Notes: generated by a model from the letters alone, not told the origin. A DNA stretch of 64,000 nucleotides from Typha latifolia (GCA_019914945.1 CM034099.1:21106704-21170703), one strand, 5' to 3'; positions 11,929 to 42,312 are shown, counted from the stretch's first letter. Translations and numbers: made by a program.

Positions 11929-14886
11929 TCACCCCTGGAGGTATGAACTATTTCTAACCACAGCCCTCTCAGTAAGAAAGCTCTCAATCTTTATTAAAGC
12001 CTGAAAGACAGAATGAAACGTTAACAGGCTATTCTATACCATTTAGAAAAGAAAATCTAAAGGATCATATGGTTAACAAAATCGTATTTAGGAATACCTC
12101 GATGGCTATAGCAGTTGGTGTGAGTGCAGAAACATCTTGATGACCCTGTTTAGCTGCAATGTCTGCATTCATAGAGGGATACAGTTGGTGAGGCAAATCG
12201 TGGATATGCTGAAGAAACACGAGTTAGCTAACACACAGATTTTTCGTTCCTTAGGTGAAATGGACATATATGAAGTTCATGAGATAACAAAGATGCATGA
12301 ATTTTCTAGCATAATATTTAGCTGTAAAATCAATGCTGTTGATGTCTCTTTTGGGAAAAAAAATACTAATAAACTACAGAGAAGCAAATTGTACAAAGCT
12401 AAAAGGATTTAAGACTATAAAGTAGAACAAAACATGAGAAATGGGGTAAAACTCCCAACAAAGCCCAACTAGGACTTAATATAATCAATAAGTTCGGAGA
12501 TGCCATTGCTTCAACTCCAAGGAGTACATACATTCAAGGGAAACTTTTGCATCAGCGTTGGAATAGGCATCACCCCTTTGTTCAGAAAGTGCTGTGAGTT
12601 TCGCAAAGGCCTGCAGCAGAGTGATACAGTTGGTTATATATCCAGCTTATGATGATTGGTCACAAGCAAAAGGCAACTTTATCATCTAAAATTGTTATCG
12701 TCCATAAATATGATTCTAGTTCAGTTGGTCAGACAATTTTTGAGCGTCACAAGAATCAAATAACAATAATCTCAAGAAATTTAAGATAACTTATAATGTC
12801 AAGTCTTCTGATATTTCTGAAGGATAGGAAAAGAAAAAATTTCCTAAGAGAGGGTGGCTACCTTTGTGTAAGGATCACCAGATTCTTGATGCAGAAGTGG
12901 ACGAGAAGCAGTTCCTACCGCAGCTATCCGCCTTGCCAGAGCTTCCAGAGGAACATCTAACCAGACTGTTATCCCCTGCTTCATGTACTTCCTGATAATG
13001 CAAGGCATTAAGACCCACTTTATACAGATTTTAAATAACAATGAGTGTTCTTCTAGATCCACTACCAATTAATTGGTCTAATCACAGCACCACCTCCAGT
13101 CGCAACAACCAACCGGTGCATCGACGACAAGTCCCGTAGCACTTCACTCTTGAGACATGAAAAAGAAAATCAGAAGAAAAATCAGCAAAACTTGCTTTCT
13201 TCTTGCTTCATTAGCAATCATGAGCTCATTGGTGCTGGTTATTATGAAAGCTGTGAGATGCAAAACCATATCAGGTAATCCACAGCTCAAGTTCAATAAT
13301 ATCCCAAAAGGAGTTGCATTAAGATTTAAAGTCATCCTTCAGACTAATCTATTATGTCTAACAAAAAAAGAGAGGAGCAGAACTGCTACCTCATTATCTC
13401 TGAAGAAGGCTTCACTATGCACCTTAAAAATCTGAGCAACGGAAGATATACCCACAGCCTGCTCAACTAACTTGTCACTGTAAGACAAAAAACAGAATAG
13501 ACAACATTGTCAATTTGTGCTTCAACTTGCAAAAGGTTTCCCGTGGCATTTCTAGTGTTTTATGTTAAAAGAAGCAATATCAAACCTGTCAAAGAAAGAA
13601 TAACCCAACACTTCAGATAGTATCTTTCCCACTGTACTCTTCCCAGAGCCCATCATTCCTGTATACATGAACCAATTATCCAACCACCTTAGAAACGGTC
13701 ACAAAAGATGTGGCCTTTCCTCATGGGTATAGTACAAGGGAAGCAATACTAACCAACTAGATAAATACATCGTTGATTCAAGTAAGGGAGAACATCCTCC
13801 GATTTCCTCTGCAGTCATAGAAACATCCTATCAGATGAATAGTGCAAAGAACTAAACATCTAATTCCCACTATGATGTAAAATATAACAATCAAGGATGT
13901 GATTCCCTACCTTTAGTATGAGAGCTTCATCAACGGAGTTATGTAAGTTCTCAGAAACTGCATGCCATAAAATAGACATAAGTTAAAAATTAAAAAAAAA
14001 AAAAAACAGTGAAGAATACCTACTATAAATTTCCAAGTCTTCATAAGTTTAGAAAGAGATCTTAAGCTCTACTGAATAAAGTTGATATCCACAGTACATC
14101 AATAGGATCAGTCAAAATTATCTACTTCTTGTCATGTTATAAGAACTTGCCTACTAGAAAGCAATAGGGAATCATCATTAAAAATTGGTAAAAACTAACA
14201 TGTGTAAGATTGATGCTGAGAATTCTTTTATGCAATGCAATATTTGCATTCTCAGTCATATTAATCCAAAACAACAAAAGAACAGCTGACAGCTGAAAGA
14301 TACCTGCCCGAATGTTTACAAAAATTTGGATCATACGGGAAATCACATGGTTAGGTTTGTTGAATTTTCATTTCTCAAAGAGATACTGTAGCAAAACCAA
14401 CAAAAATCCATTTCATTGAACATTCCAAGCAGAAAACTTCACTATCCTGCCTGACATCTAACTATTCATCAATAGCTCTAATTCTAAACATCATCACAAG
14501 ACCTTCAGATAATTTGTTTGGAAAAGAAGAAATAGAATCAAGATAGAATTTGCAGGCTAGGCATGCAAAATTTCTAATTATTCAAACTTTAGAAACCGTA
14601 CACTTAATAAAAAGAAACAAACAAACAAACAAATTTCTTTGCAAATAAGTACAGTTGTCAAGAAATTACCTCCAGATTTCTTATAACAGCAAGCGACTAT
14701 CGGCTTGAGATTTCCGGACCTAATTGAAGCCCGACTACTCCACGAATCGCGCAATCTAAGGGTTTGAAACCTATTCTCCTCCAGTAAACTATTTTGATAC
14801 CTCAAAAGACCGTCCGCTCTCCTCCGGACCTTCTCCGAACCGGTCCAAGAGCACGATTGCGAGCTCAAAGCCACACTCACCTCCAT
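11929..14886 (-). CDS. SK: Shikimate kinase, plastid
   Basis: Ten exons on the minus strand, listed in transcript order: 14670-14886, 13911-13957, 13754-13808, 13586-13658, 13390-13477, 13066-13148, 12862-12991, 12532-12610, 12098-12162 and 11929-12000 (TGA). They give 302 residues. The enzyme phosphorylates the 3-hydroxyl of shikimate using ATP, the fifth step of the chorismate pathway, in plastids. Seen: an N-terminal region of about 60 residues rich in Ser/Arg, fitting a transit peptide; Walker A GMMGSGKS (107-114); FFDSD (D130, D132); the FFRDNE arginine R157; GGG at 178-180; and lid arginine R218 in SRPLL. All residues expected of an active enzyme are present, which argues against the SKL1/SKL2 paralogues that no longer act on shikimate. 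Length fits plant SKs. The start is the only good in-frame ATG. Confidence 0.96.
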
Positions 14887-14994
14887 CTTTCTATCAATCT
14901 AAGGCACGCACCAAATCCGAAAAAAAAAAGGAAAAAAAAATCTCACTTTCAACAAGATTCACCGAAAACTCTTCTGTTGCTCGAGAGCTCCGCC

Positions 14995-15222
14995 ATGGAT
15001 GACTTCAGGAACGGATGGAAGCCTTCCGAAGCGCAATCCGAACCCTCCGATCTCTATCCGAAGACCCAAATCTACCGCTACTCACCGAATCGCGTCGACC
15101 GGCGCCCAAGGCTGCGCACGGTAAGCGTCGGCTCGGCGCAGGATAGCCGGAGGAGGAGGCCAGAGCGGCGAGGTTTGGAAGTATATAGATTCGTCCGTGT
15201 GGATCTTGACGCGTTCGAGTAG
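14995..15222 (+). other. Short ORF of unknown nature, divergent from shikimate kinase
   Basis: An ATG in a strong plant context (GCCATGGA) opens a 75-residue frame beginning MDDFRNGWKPSE and rich in Arg, Pro and Ser. A good splice donor, ACG|GTAAGC, follows codon 42 (15121), so the true product might be spliced, but I found no convincing following exon. It starts only 109 bases from the shikimate kinase ATG on the other strand. I do not recognise the protein. It could be a small gene, a 5'-truncated relic, or chance ORF in a GC-richer divergent promoter. Confidence 0.25.
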
Positions 15223-16725
15223 TTGCATTTCTCTCGAAACAAGCGGACTTAAAATTACCAATCTGCTCGCCTACTGTGCCCTCAAAATTTCTATTCTCCC
15301 TGCACGCAGGAAGGGCATTTTTGGTCGAATGGATTTTTCGGGGTTTGGTGGGTCGGGTGGAGGGGAAGTGCAAGGAAAAGGATTCACCTGCCACGCTGAC
15401 CCAACTACCCATGCCACGTCGGATTGAGTGGGACGGTCAGGGGTTTGGTGGGAGAGCTTATAGTCCTTACATAGAGAGAGAGAACAATGCACTGTAAAAC
15501 GTCACAAGCTTGTGCGTTTCTTTACGCAAGTTGAAGTTTTTTATCACATAAATCTTTCTGCCAAAGTTCACCAAATTTATTTACGGATGAGTAGCAGTTC
15601 ATCACCAATTGTTGGATAGGCTGCAGGATTTGTCTACATATGGAAAATGGTAAAGAGATTCTGTTGCCTTGTGAAAGGACTGGACTCCCTTACTCGTAGA
15701 AAAGAGCATTAGGAGCGATTTGCTAATTTCCTCGTTAGAGCTTAGTCTAATTAAGCTTTGACTTGTGTGAAAGATCTCAGTTTCGAGCTCACAGGATAGA
15801 CTGTTTACTTCTTAGTCATTCGTTTAGTTTTCATAGAATATAACTAGATGTTGGTAGCTAAAATAGAATACAATTTAAAGTCTGAGGAGGAAACCCAGAA
15901 CAAATTATTCTAATGGATGCAATTAATTAAGCATTCATTAGAATACTAACATGAATTCAGAATAGTACTTTGATGACACTGCCAATAGGTGTATCCACGT
16001 AGGCGCACTAAATGCGACCTTATTTTATCCATGAAATTTTGTTCTGATGCTCCTGCGGATGTGAACATTAGTTTATGCTAAGTCGTTCACCGACGTCGCA
16101 TAAATATTAAATGTGGCATGTTCCGGTTGGAATTTTGCTAGCATAAATTGCTCCTCAATTGTATAAACTAATTACTTATTGTTAACTCATTAATTATTTC
16201 CGAAAGCTACGGTAGTATGAATAAAAGTTTTATATTTTTAAATAACATAAATTTTTTTTGATACCATATTAATTCATCAATTATTTTAAAAACTTAAACT
16301 AATAAAAAATAGTAAATTTTATATTTGTTATTGGAGTATTTCTCCGATTCAATCTCGAGATCCATTTGCAATTGACCCTAGCTAAGCTGACATACACACA
16401 ACCGATTAATTAACCACCTACCAAGCTAGTAGTTATTGTCGATGTTGTGCTGCTATTGAAATTATTCAAACGAATGGGATTGGCCCTTATATTCGAATAA
16501 TGCTGGAATATGCTCACATTCAAGGTCCATAGGTAATTTCACTTCCATTGGATTAAAATTTGGGATTCAAGTTACAGTTGACGGAGTGACTCGCTTAAGA
16601 ATCTAAATTAAAGCTGACAAATTGCTAGGTAGAACTAGAAGATGATCTGATTCTTTCCAATTTTGCATGGAAGCCCTTATTAGACCACTTAACCAATAAG
16701 AAGACCTCAAGAAGCTTCAAGGATC
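15223..16725. other. Intergenic spacer
   Basis: About 1.5 kb of largely AT-rich sequence between the divergent ORF and the 3' end of the xylosidase gene. The first 250 bases are moderately GC-rich and contain a GGGTTTGGTGGG motif twice. The stretch 16140-16330 is very AT-rich. No gene, RNA or clear transposon was recognised. Confidence 0.5.
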
Positions 16726-19700
16726 TTAGATCCTCAAAGTTAATGAATGCTTCAAGTTACCAACATGAAGTATATGCGAACCTAATGCCACCTTCCTGTT
16801 CCCAAGCTCATCCACCAAGCTCAAGTCCCTGCAAACGTCAACTTTGAACACTACGTTGCTCTCGCCTTTGGGGCCCAAGAAAACCTTCTCGAACCCTAGC
16901 AGATGCTTCCTTGGTGCGTTGTGCACCGAAGGCGGCGACGAGAAGAGGAAGACGGTGTGGCTCCCCGGCATGCTACCGGAATTCTTAACGCGGAGGTGGA
17001 TGTCGAAAGCTAGGTTCTCGCAATGGCCACCGGCTAGGTCGACAGACTTGCACTTCTCGGAGTAGCACGTATGCCCTGCTTCTAGGGGGATAGAAACTAG
17101 CTTGGGGGCTTGGACTAGGTGATGAGTGTGCTCGGTATAGCTCAATCCATCGCCGAAGGTGTAGACAGTGTCGCCGGTGTAGAACCGGTAGGTTCGACCC
17201 GGGAATCCGGTCGACGGATTCGGCCTCATGTGCATGTCGGCCATGGAGACGTTATCGGCAAAAGACTGAGGGTACCATGTCACAGGCAGCCTTCCACCTA
17301 CGTGATGAACCATAAGAAAAAAACCCAATAATTTCATATTTGATATTAGATAGTTGAGGAGTCTTAGATATAATTAACGTAAGAATTCAGAATGGAACTT
17401 ACTTGGACTGTAAGATCCAAAAATGATGTCAGCTATTGCCGCCCCTCCGGCCTCGCCGGGGTACCCTACCCAGAGGATGGAGGAGATAGAGTCGCTAGAT
17501 TTCGCAAACGATATGTCGAACGGACCGCCGGACATGATGACGAGGATCACCGGGCCCTTGGAGGCTTTCGCTACCTCTGTTATAAGCGTCGTCTGTTGTC
17601 CGGGGAGGAGGAGGCTAACCCGGTCGAGGCCCTCCCTCTCGATGGATTGGTCGGCTCCGACGACCAGGACCGTGACGTCCGCTTGAGCCGCCGCTTGCTT
17701 CGCAGGGTCCAATTGGAGGCTATTGCCGGCGCAGGCGACGTTGGTGCAGCCGGGCTGGTACACGGTGTTGACGATTGCTGTTAGGCCTTGCAGAGGTGTT
17801 ACGTAGTTGCACGGTGTACCTGCACAACAAAAATTTGCAAATAACACTCTATTTAAACAATTTAAGGTCCAAAAATGTGGTGTTTGATTGAAAAATATAT
17901 ATATAATACTCCCAAAAGAGTTTTTACCTTCGTAGTTGCCGATCATGGTCTTGGTGACGTTGGCGTTCGGGCCGATGACAGCCATCGATTTGATGGACGT
18001 GGGATGCACAGGGAGTGCGTTATGGTTGTTCTTGAGGAGGACGATGCCTTGCCTGGCGGCCTCACGGGCCAGCTCCTGGTTCTCCTTGGTGCACACGTCC
18101 TTGGGGCCCAGCCCACCGTAAGGTAGTTTCCTAGGATCACCGTCGAAGAAGCCCAAACGCATCAAGACCACAAAGTTATTGGTGATAGCCTTGTCCACCG
18201 CAGACTCATTTAATTTCCCACCTTGGATAGCAGCCAACGTGTGCTGGCCCAAGAAGTTACCACAGTCGAGATCAAGGCCTGCCAAAATTTTGAAATTGTT
18301 TTCTTTCTTTAAAACAAAACTTCCACTATATAACACTAGAATGGATAGGCTTTTGTTAGGGGATTATACTTTAGATCATCAACTATATCAGACAACCTTA
18401 GACCCACACACACACACACATCTTGCCCCAAAGTTATCTAAGATTCGCATGCAGATGTACACCCATCTGCTTAATGAGCATATGGGTAGCAATTGGAAGG
18501 ACAAGAGACAGACCATTGTTTCGATTATATGGAATCAAACACAAATACACAATCCATCAACCTATTCACATAAAAGAAAATTTTGTCTCTGTTCTTACTT
18601 TCTTGGACCAATTGTCTGACTCTATTCCAAAATGTAGTCTGTGTTGAAGCAATTACCTGCCGAGATTGTTATGGCAGCGGCATCCTCCGGGGTTTTGGTG
18701 TAGTGTTGGCTATTGTAAAGAACATCAACTGAATCGCAATCAGATACGATATACCTGAGAGAAAAGAGAAAGAGAGTCAGATACTTCACTATGTAAATGG
18801 TTGTCTTCTATATCTTTCTTTCTTTTACGATGTAGATTTGTCTCACTGACATTTATGTAATTTTTATACAATAATAAGAGATTAAAAAGGCCGAAAGACG
18901 AGAATAGAAGAGACCCATTAAGATTCCAGTCTCCTCTAATGGTTCCAGACAGTAGGCCAGGGTCTGCACAACTAGGGACACCATTGACTTGGTTGTAGGA
19001 GCACATGACGCTGGCCACATTCCCATCAATTACGCAGCTCTTGAATGGAGGTTGAAAGGTATCATCCATGTCCTGCTTTGTCACCTAACACCACAAGAAT
19101 AGATAAAATATAACTAATATAGAAGTTTAAGAGCAACCATCATAGCTAATAGGACACCAAACACACATAAACAATTCCATTGCCTGACAACGGGACACAC
19201 TTTATTAGGAATAACGAGTGCTTATGTGCATATATCTCCAATAAAATATTGCTTGCTTTTCGGTTCATGCACGAATTTTTTAGTATCTTATCTCTATGCT
19301 GATTTTAAAATGACATGCCTGTCAACATACGGTCCAAAGCTATCTTTTTTAGGGTATAAAGGTGGTTTTGTATTATTATAGTATTATATACCGTCGATGA
19401 TGCTCTGTCCAAGATCTTGCAGTGTTGGGCAGTGACATTGGAATTATATCTGACAACATAGGTAAGAATATAACAGTATATCAGCAATATGTTAGTTTTT
19501 TTTTTCACTGTTTGCCAAGAACATCAATGTTTCAGCGGATGAAGAATAAAATTTATGCACATAAATGCAAGTATAGGTTGAGGCCACCGGTGAATCAGAG
19601 GATATTTTAGTTCTCCAAAAATGTAACGATCTACTGTAGGTAATGTGTTCCTATGAAGGTATCAGACAACAAAGAGTTGTGAGGACCATTAGCAAATAAC

Positions 19701-21728
19701 TCAAGACCTTGAAGGTTGTGTGCTTTAAGCAATGACAGAGAAAAAGTTATTGATGTTATTTAGGTTAAGAGACCATGGGATATGCCAAAAACACCACCTT
19801 TCACCTAGAAAGCCACTAGTTAGTTATGGCTAGACAAGAACACATACCAGGAAAAGAAGCTGATGTATCATTTGCATGCAAATAACAAATACAATTCCAT
19901 TTTCATGAAAACCAAGAAAAAGGAAAGTCTCAGGAGTAGTTTACCACAGCGTTGAAGGTGAACCGTTGGAATCCTTTCCAATTATCTAAATCATAGGCAG
20001 TGTAATGCTTGCAGCAAGCAGCAACCTTCAGCTTTTCTGGATCATCAGCATCTTGCAATCCCCTGACATAACCTGCGGCATACGTGCTTGCGAGCAATGG
20101 ATCTTCTCCAGGTGTCTCTTGACCTCTTCCCCACCGAGGGTCACGAAATATGTTGACATTCGGGCTCCAGAATGTTAGCCCTGCAAGACCGACATTGTGC
20201 ATTGCCCGGGCTTCGTTCGAAACCACCTAGAAGTAACATCATTAACAACATATCTGTCTGTTCTCAAAGTTTGATCGATGGTTAAAAATAGTACACTACA
20301 ACCGCAGTTGTGAATAAAATTTCGTGCACTATTATTTGGACAATATTGTTTAAGTTATCACTAGTTACAGCATCTTTATCACGAGTTACAGTCGCAAAAA
20401 AGGAAAGTTAATTGCCACGCAAATATTGTGAAATTTGCATTTACAAAGCTGGTGGGAGGCAGAGGTACCAAAATTAGGGACCATTAGTAAAAGCACCCTT
20501 CCATTTAATCACTCAAGAGAGTGACATCTCAACTGTTAAGTGGGCACAAAGGAGATGGCCCACAGTTAGATGGGCAATCTTCAGATCCATACGAAACAGA
20601 GTCGCCTAAGAGACAAAACATATATGAATAGACATCATGTATATGAATGTGAGGAAGACAATGAAGCTGGAAACAAATTGACTACATTTTCAAATGTAGA
20701 TCCGTATGATTGAGGTCACATTCACAAACCATCTTTGTACTTTTGCACGTAAAAATTCATTAAACATAAGACGCAATTGGTTGTATTAAGAGATTTTAAC
20801 AACCCATATTAGCAAAACAATTGACAGTTGAGATAAGCAAACTACGGCAAAGCGAAGAACTTCCCATCCACGCTATTGGGACTCTAATGCAACTCAAGTT
20901 ATCCAATAAAAATGCACAGTAAAAGGGAAAGGAATAAAGCAGCAAAAACATCAGCTTTGGAACATGATCCTATTTTACACTGCATTGCGCAGAAAGGAAA
21001 TTCTTAAAAGAGATATCCAGATGCCAAAACAAGAAAAAGGAAATCCCAGCATCCTGTAAATAAATTGTGAGAAACTTCCATTTCTTCAGCACTGAAACCT
21101 CTAATCCAAGACGCACGTTCTAAACAAATAAGGAATTCTGTCAACTGATCAAAGCCTAGGCCAAATAAAAGTGCTATAGTAATGTGGATAGGATAAAGTT
21201 TGAGAGGCCATCACTCCTGCTTGCAGAAGAAGACCCATATCTAGATCTCAAATCCAAAACAACCATCTAGTGCAGTAAGATGAAATCATTCAAACCAATG
21301 CATAAAGATCTCACCTTTCCAATGGCTTTAAACAGGGAGGCATTGAACGATGCCGCAGTGAGAATAACCTGAGGGAAACTAGTCGCCCCAGGAACAAGGG
21401 GTGAAAACTTCGTCCCGGGTCCGACGTAGGAAACGCCGTGCAAAGCCTCCGACCACCACTCATAGCTCGGAATCCCGAGCCTGCTAACCGCCGCTGCCTT
21501 GTTTACCAAAAACCCCACCTTTTCCTGCAATGTGAGCCGCTTCACTAAGTCCTCGGCCCTCGACGCCACGCTCAACGACGTGTTGCAGAATCCAAGACTA
21601 CCCAAGTCCGGATTCGAAGCGACATCGCAGGCAAAGATTGGATTCTGGGCTAAAACGCATCGAGAACCCAGAAAAGAGAGGAGAGAAAGCTCAAGAATGA
21701 GCCAGAAAAGAATAGATTTTTCCCCCAT
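16726..21728 (-). CDS. BXL1: Beta-D-xylosidase (alpha-L-arabinofuranosidase), glycoside hydrolase family 3, BXL1 type
   Basis: Seven exons on the minus strand, in transcript order: 21315-21728, 19945-20226, 18915-19084, 18657-18754, 17928-18278, 17403-17819 and 16726-17297 (TAA). They give 767 residues, the usual family length. Seen: an N-terminal hydrophobic signal peptide ending near LAQNP; the GH3 N-terminal barrel with [27 protein letters not shown] and [18 protein letters not shown], where D294 is the predicted catalytic nucleophile; the C-terminal sandwich domain with [13 protein letters not shown] (E499 or E501 is the candidate acid/base); and a fibronectin III-like tail ending in [13 protein letters not shown]. 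The near full-length match to remembered Arabidopsis BXL1 supports the call. Known role: the secreted enzyme trims xylose and arabinose from xylan and pectic arabinan in the cell wall. The exon 3 donor (GG|GTCTCT) is weak, but frame and conservation demand it. A second BXL-type paralogue cannot be excluded as the orthologue. Confidence 0.96.
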
Positions 21729-21776
21729 TCTCCAGACTATCCACACAATGGCTTCCAGTCGTGGTTGCGCCGCGAG

Positions 21777-21784
21777 GATTTATA
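21777..21784 (-). promoter_or_regulatory. Probable TATA box of the BXL1 gene
   Basis: CTATAAAT on the minus strand lies about 50 bases before the ATG. A transcript starting some 30 bases downstream would have a leader of about 20 bases. The position and match to the plant TATA consensus are good; nothing else supports it. Confidence 0.55.
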
Positions 21785-24700
21785 GCACAACCCGTGAAGG
21801 AAGAGGGAGGGAGGGAGGAGGGAGATGGGCGTCCAACTTTTCGAGTCCGTGAGTGTTTCCAGCTATTTTAATCTAATTGCTTTCCTCTATTGGATAATTG
21901 AAATACAGATTGGCGAAGTGGGGGCCAAAGGTAGGAGTGATTGCTGTTGGATGGCATTGGAATGAGATGGATTCTCGTAATTATTAGGAGATTAATAGCA
22001 AGTCCTCATGGTAACAGAGGAAAGCACAGTGGAGCTACGGCTTTGCTGCTCTGTTCTATTCTCTCACGTGAAAACAGGAACAGATGACGGCTAATTCGGA
22101 TCGGCTTGGAGCCGACGGAGTCGCCTACACTCTACAGTTGGCTAGGAATCATTTCTGTGTCTTTTATGTTAACTATAATGAGAATGATCCTCTCAATACT
22201 CTTTTGGTATAAAACATTATCCAAAATTGACTCAGAAAAATAAGGCAAAAACGCAGCTAAATAGTAAATCAATAAACATTAATATGTTTTATAATAAGAC
22301 ATATGGTATAATTATACATTTAATGCAATTAAACAGAGAAACTTATATTTATAAGATAAAATAACTCATGCAACATAAGGTGTGAGATTATTGCTATCTA
22401 TCTATTCTTTTTTTTTTAATTTTATACCATTGTCATTTATTCTTATCCTTTTTCAAAGTATACACAGAGCTCCATACCCTATGCCTCTCTACTCTATACT
22501 GGAGAAAGAATAGGGCATTCGCAGATGAATAATTACATGGAATAGTTATAGTGAAGCACTATGCCAGTTGGAAAACAACATGCAAGTATGTAACACGGGG
22601 GGCCGGGCGGCTCATGCGCGAGACAAAGCCAAGCCAAATTAGAATAAGAAGTAGGATAAGTCCAAAGGATAAAACTGCCCGTGGTTGTATTCCGGGCAGG
22701 GGAGCCCTTTCGATTCTACCCCGCGCTACAGTACTGCGGGGCATCAGGGCTCGTGAGTCCACGGTCCGGTCCGGTCAGGCCTCGCCCAGAGCACGAGCCA
22801 GCTCTGATGCCTAATTGGGTCATTTGGCCTGGTCCTAAGGCTACCATCTGGGCCCCACCCTTTTTGACGCCCTCCTCCGATTGTTCGCTTTCCCGCCGAA
22901 GGAATTAATTCGTCCACGCGGTTGTTATATTTTTATTTGGGTTTTTTTTTGGCTTTCCTTTAACTAGCTGCCAATTGTCAGTAAAAGAGATTTAAAATAT
23001 CGCAATGAAATCTTTTTTTTTTTTTGTTGACTGATTTAGAATTATTGTTAATTTTTAATAGATAGTTATTGATTTTTTTTTTTGCTTTTAATCATAATTA
23101 GATACACTTAAATAGCATAATGATATTTTTAAAAACCCATAATATTTTCAGTGGCAATTATAACATTTATTAAAGAATATAATTATACTAATAATATATT
23201 TTTTTAAATTGATACTGTTTCTTGCTCTATTTGATACGTATCTCTGTGCAAGAGTGTTCTGCCTCTAGTTCCATTTAATAAACTTTTATAATTATTCTAA
23301 TCAAGAGAATTTCCCTCTCATCCTGCTATATTTTAATAATTGGGGAGGTGTTTTTTATAGGCTAACTATGGAGCTTGTATTAAGATTGTATTCTTGTAAC
23401 TTTTGAATGTTAATGAATTGATCTAAAAAGTTAAAAAGATTTAGGTATGGCACTGTTCTATGCCCTGATCTTTCTTTAGCTTCTCCACTAATCTATATGT
23501 ATTAACTGGATTACTTATCTCGCCATCTCCATGACTACACATTAAGCAGTCGTAGGAAGGATAAGACCATCTTTGAGAGGCGAATAAAGCTCGGATAAGA
23601 CGTTGCATCAAAGCATTAGTTTGGCTTCAGAGTTGACATGAACTAGTCCAGCAACAATGGAGCTAGTGTTTGTCACCGTTAGGATTGGATTTGTTTCTAC
23701 TAGAAGGTTCATTCACTGAGAGGTGTATGGGAAAAAGTAATGACTACACTGGAATACACCATCATGGTTATCCACTTAGCTCCTTCTTTTTCTTTACTTC
23801 GAGTTCTTGAGTGCTTCTGTCATTACTTGAGCACTATGGGTAATGGGTGGTGGAGATATGGAATTTAGGAAAGATGGATAGATATCGAAGTAGGTTTATT
23901 TATGGGAATGTGATCATGACTGAGAGAGCACAAGGGCCCAATACCTGCAAAGTAACCTAAACATAAGAAACATAATGTCATATATATATATATATGTGCA
24001 GGCATTTATTAACAACCCAATATAGACTGTACTTTTGATCATTAAAATAGAGTTCCAAAATTAATTGCCTAACGCCGAGCCCAGCAAGTCTGTTCGTTTT
24101 TTCACATTAATTTTAGACCACTATTTGTTTTCTAAAGGGGTCGAAACCGAAACAAGCCGAAATCGAAATCTTCTATACGTTTGGATCGACACTAAGTTTA
24201 TTTTTATTTTTTTTAATCAAAGTAGTGCAGGGGGGGACAAGGAGTAGTCAGTCTGTGAAAGGACTTCAAATCTGAAAAGTTGTAGAAATGAATTAAATGA
24301 TGAGAAGCCAATTGACGAGTAACTTGGCTTGTGGATGCTGAATGAAGCAATTTAACAGGCCAAGTCACGTAGAAAAGAAATCAAATGCCTAATTGGCTTA
24401 GGGTGAACCTTTTTTTTTCCCTGGTGTGATGTAGTTAGAGCAAAGTTACTACAATTCAAGCAGAAGAGCATAAGGAGTTCTATCACATCAAGCCTCTGTT
24501 GCTTAGCAATTTCCAAATGCACTTTAGGTCTAATCCACTATAGTTGGAGGCTGCATATGAGGTTTAGTCCCCACATGAAGTTAAAAGGAAAGAATATACT
24601 AACACTAAAACATGATGTTGGATCCACGACATATAAAGTTGGAATATTTTAGAATATTTGGATTCCATTCCAAAGATCAAATTCCTAGTCCTCTTTCACG

Positions 24701-25602
24701 ACTGTCGTTGTAGAATATGAGCTCCCTTCTGGACTATATTGGCGTTTAGACTTCATGCTTTGGAGCCATCCGTTGTCCGATTCTTACAGTCGGGAATCCT
24801 TTTAACTTTGAAAGGATCAACAGAAGCATAATTACATCATTGCTAACAAGTAGGACAAAGGTAGTACGAATGTGGTACAAGAAATTTTCTATTCACAAGC
24901 GCTCCAATCATCCCAACATTCACAGCGACACTTAAACACCACTAAACATCACATGCCGTTGCGCTATCGAGCTGTTTCTCCGAGCTAACCGTATTACTGA
25001 ACTATTAACCAAATTGAACCAAGTCACCAAATCACCGAATAATTTTTCTACAATATTATTTAGAATTGAAGTCAAACTCATAACATCCTTAATAATAATA
25101 AAAAGTTACCTATTAATATAGTGCTTGTGGTTACCGACAAGAAAATGGATTCTCTACAACCCTCGCGGCAGAAAGTTGTGCAGTTGGGTTATTTAAAAGC
25201 CCATAATTGGGTGTTAAATCATACACAATTGTAGTCTGGAGAGAACTTAAAAAATAATTTTAACTGATTGTTGGCTTACACATAATAGTAGTAAAATCTG
25301 GAATTTGATTTCCCAAAATGACGAGTGCAATCATAAATATAACACTTATCTCAAAATATTTAGAATTACAGAGCTCTCTCTTTGATGTTACCTAATCTGC
25401 ACTATGGGTAAACGAGTGAGGTACAAGACTAACATTCTACTATAAATATGGGATGCTTGAATCCCAAATTATAAGAAAAACAATATTTTTTTTTAATTTT
25501 ATTTTTTTTGTTGAAAGAATACAGGGCTCTCACACATTGAGATGTCACCGGGAGAGGAGCCCCATAATATTACCGGGAGAAAATGAATAGTATTACTTCA
25601 TG
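21785..25602. other. Intergenic spacer between BXL1 and the AAA-ATPase gene
   Basis: The spacer contains a GA/GGGA-rich stretch at 21798-21826, a GC-rich island at about 22590-22910 with the only high-GC content here, several poly-T and poly-A runs, a (TA)n run near 23980-23996, and otherwise AT-rich sequence. Short frames in it show no recognisable protein. The end at 25480-25600 would be the 3' untranslated flank of the AAA gene. Confidence 0.5.
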
Positions 25603-42009
<16,407 letters not shown>

Positions 42010-42304
42010 TGCAGCCTTCTGTTACCAGCAGCAAATCTTTATTTCATCCCAAAAGACTTCGTAACTAATTGGCGTCAAGATAGAGCATGCGACGAAGATT
42101 CAACGAGAAGAAACCAAAATTTCTGCAAGAAAAAACGATTCTTTTATCAGCATCTCTATGAAAACACAACCTGCAAGAAATTTGAAAATCCTCAGAAAGG
42201 TTTATCTTTAAAAGCATCACAAAACAGACAAATCTAGTTCAGGAACCGATCTGAAACCATATCATCAGCAAAGACTCCTCCTTTGGAAACAAAAAGAACT
42301 TGCC

Positions 42305-42312
42305 AACCCTAA
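42305..42312 (+). promoter_or_regulatory. Telo-box in leader copy 1
   Basis: AACCCTAA, the plant telo-box, lies in the proximal leader copy of the AAA-ATPase gene. Such boxes are common near starts of ribosome-biogenesis and housekeeping genes. Its twin is at 42597-42604. Function is inferred only from the motif and position. Confidence 0.4.

Noticed and set aside
21729..21746. Upstream GTG start for BXL1, adding MWIVWR
   Set aside because: Plant translation starts at ATG; the ATG at 21728 leads directly into the signal peptide.
24065..24247. 60-residue plus-strand frame upstream of BXL1
   Set aside because: No domain, no intron signals and AT-rich context; a chance frame.
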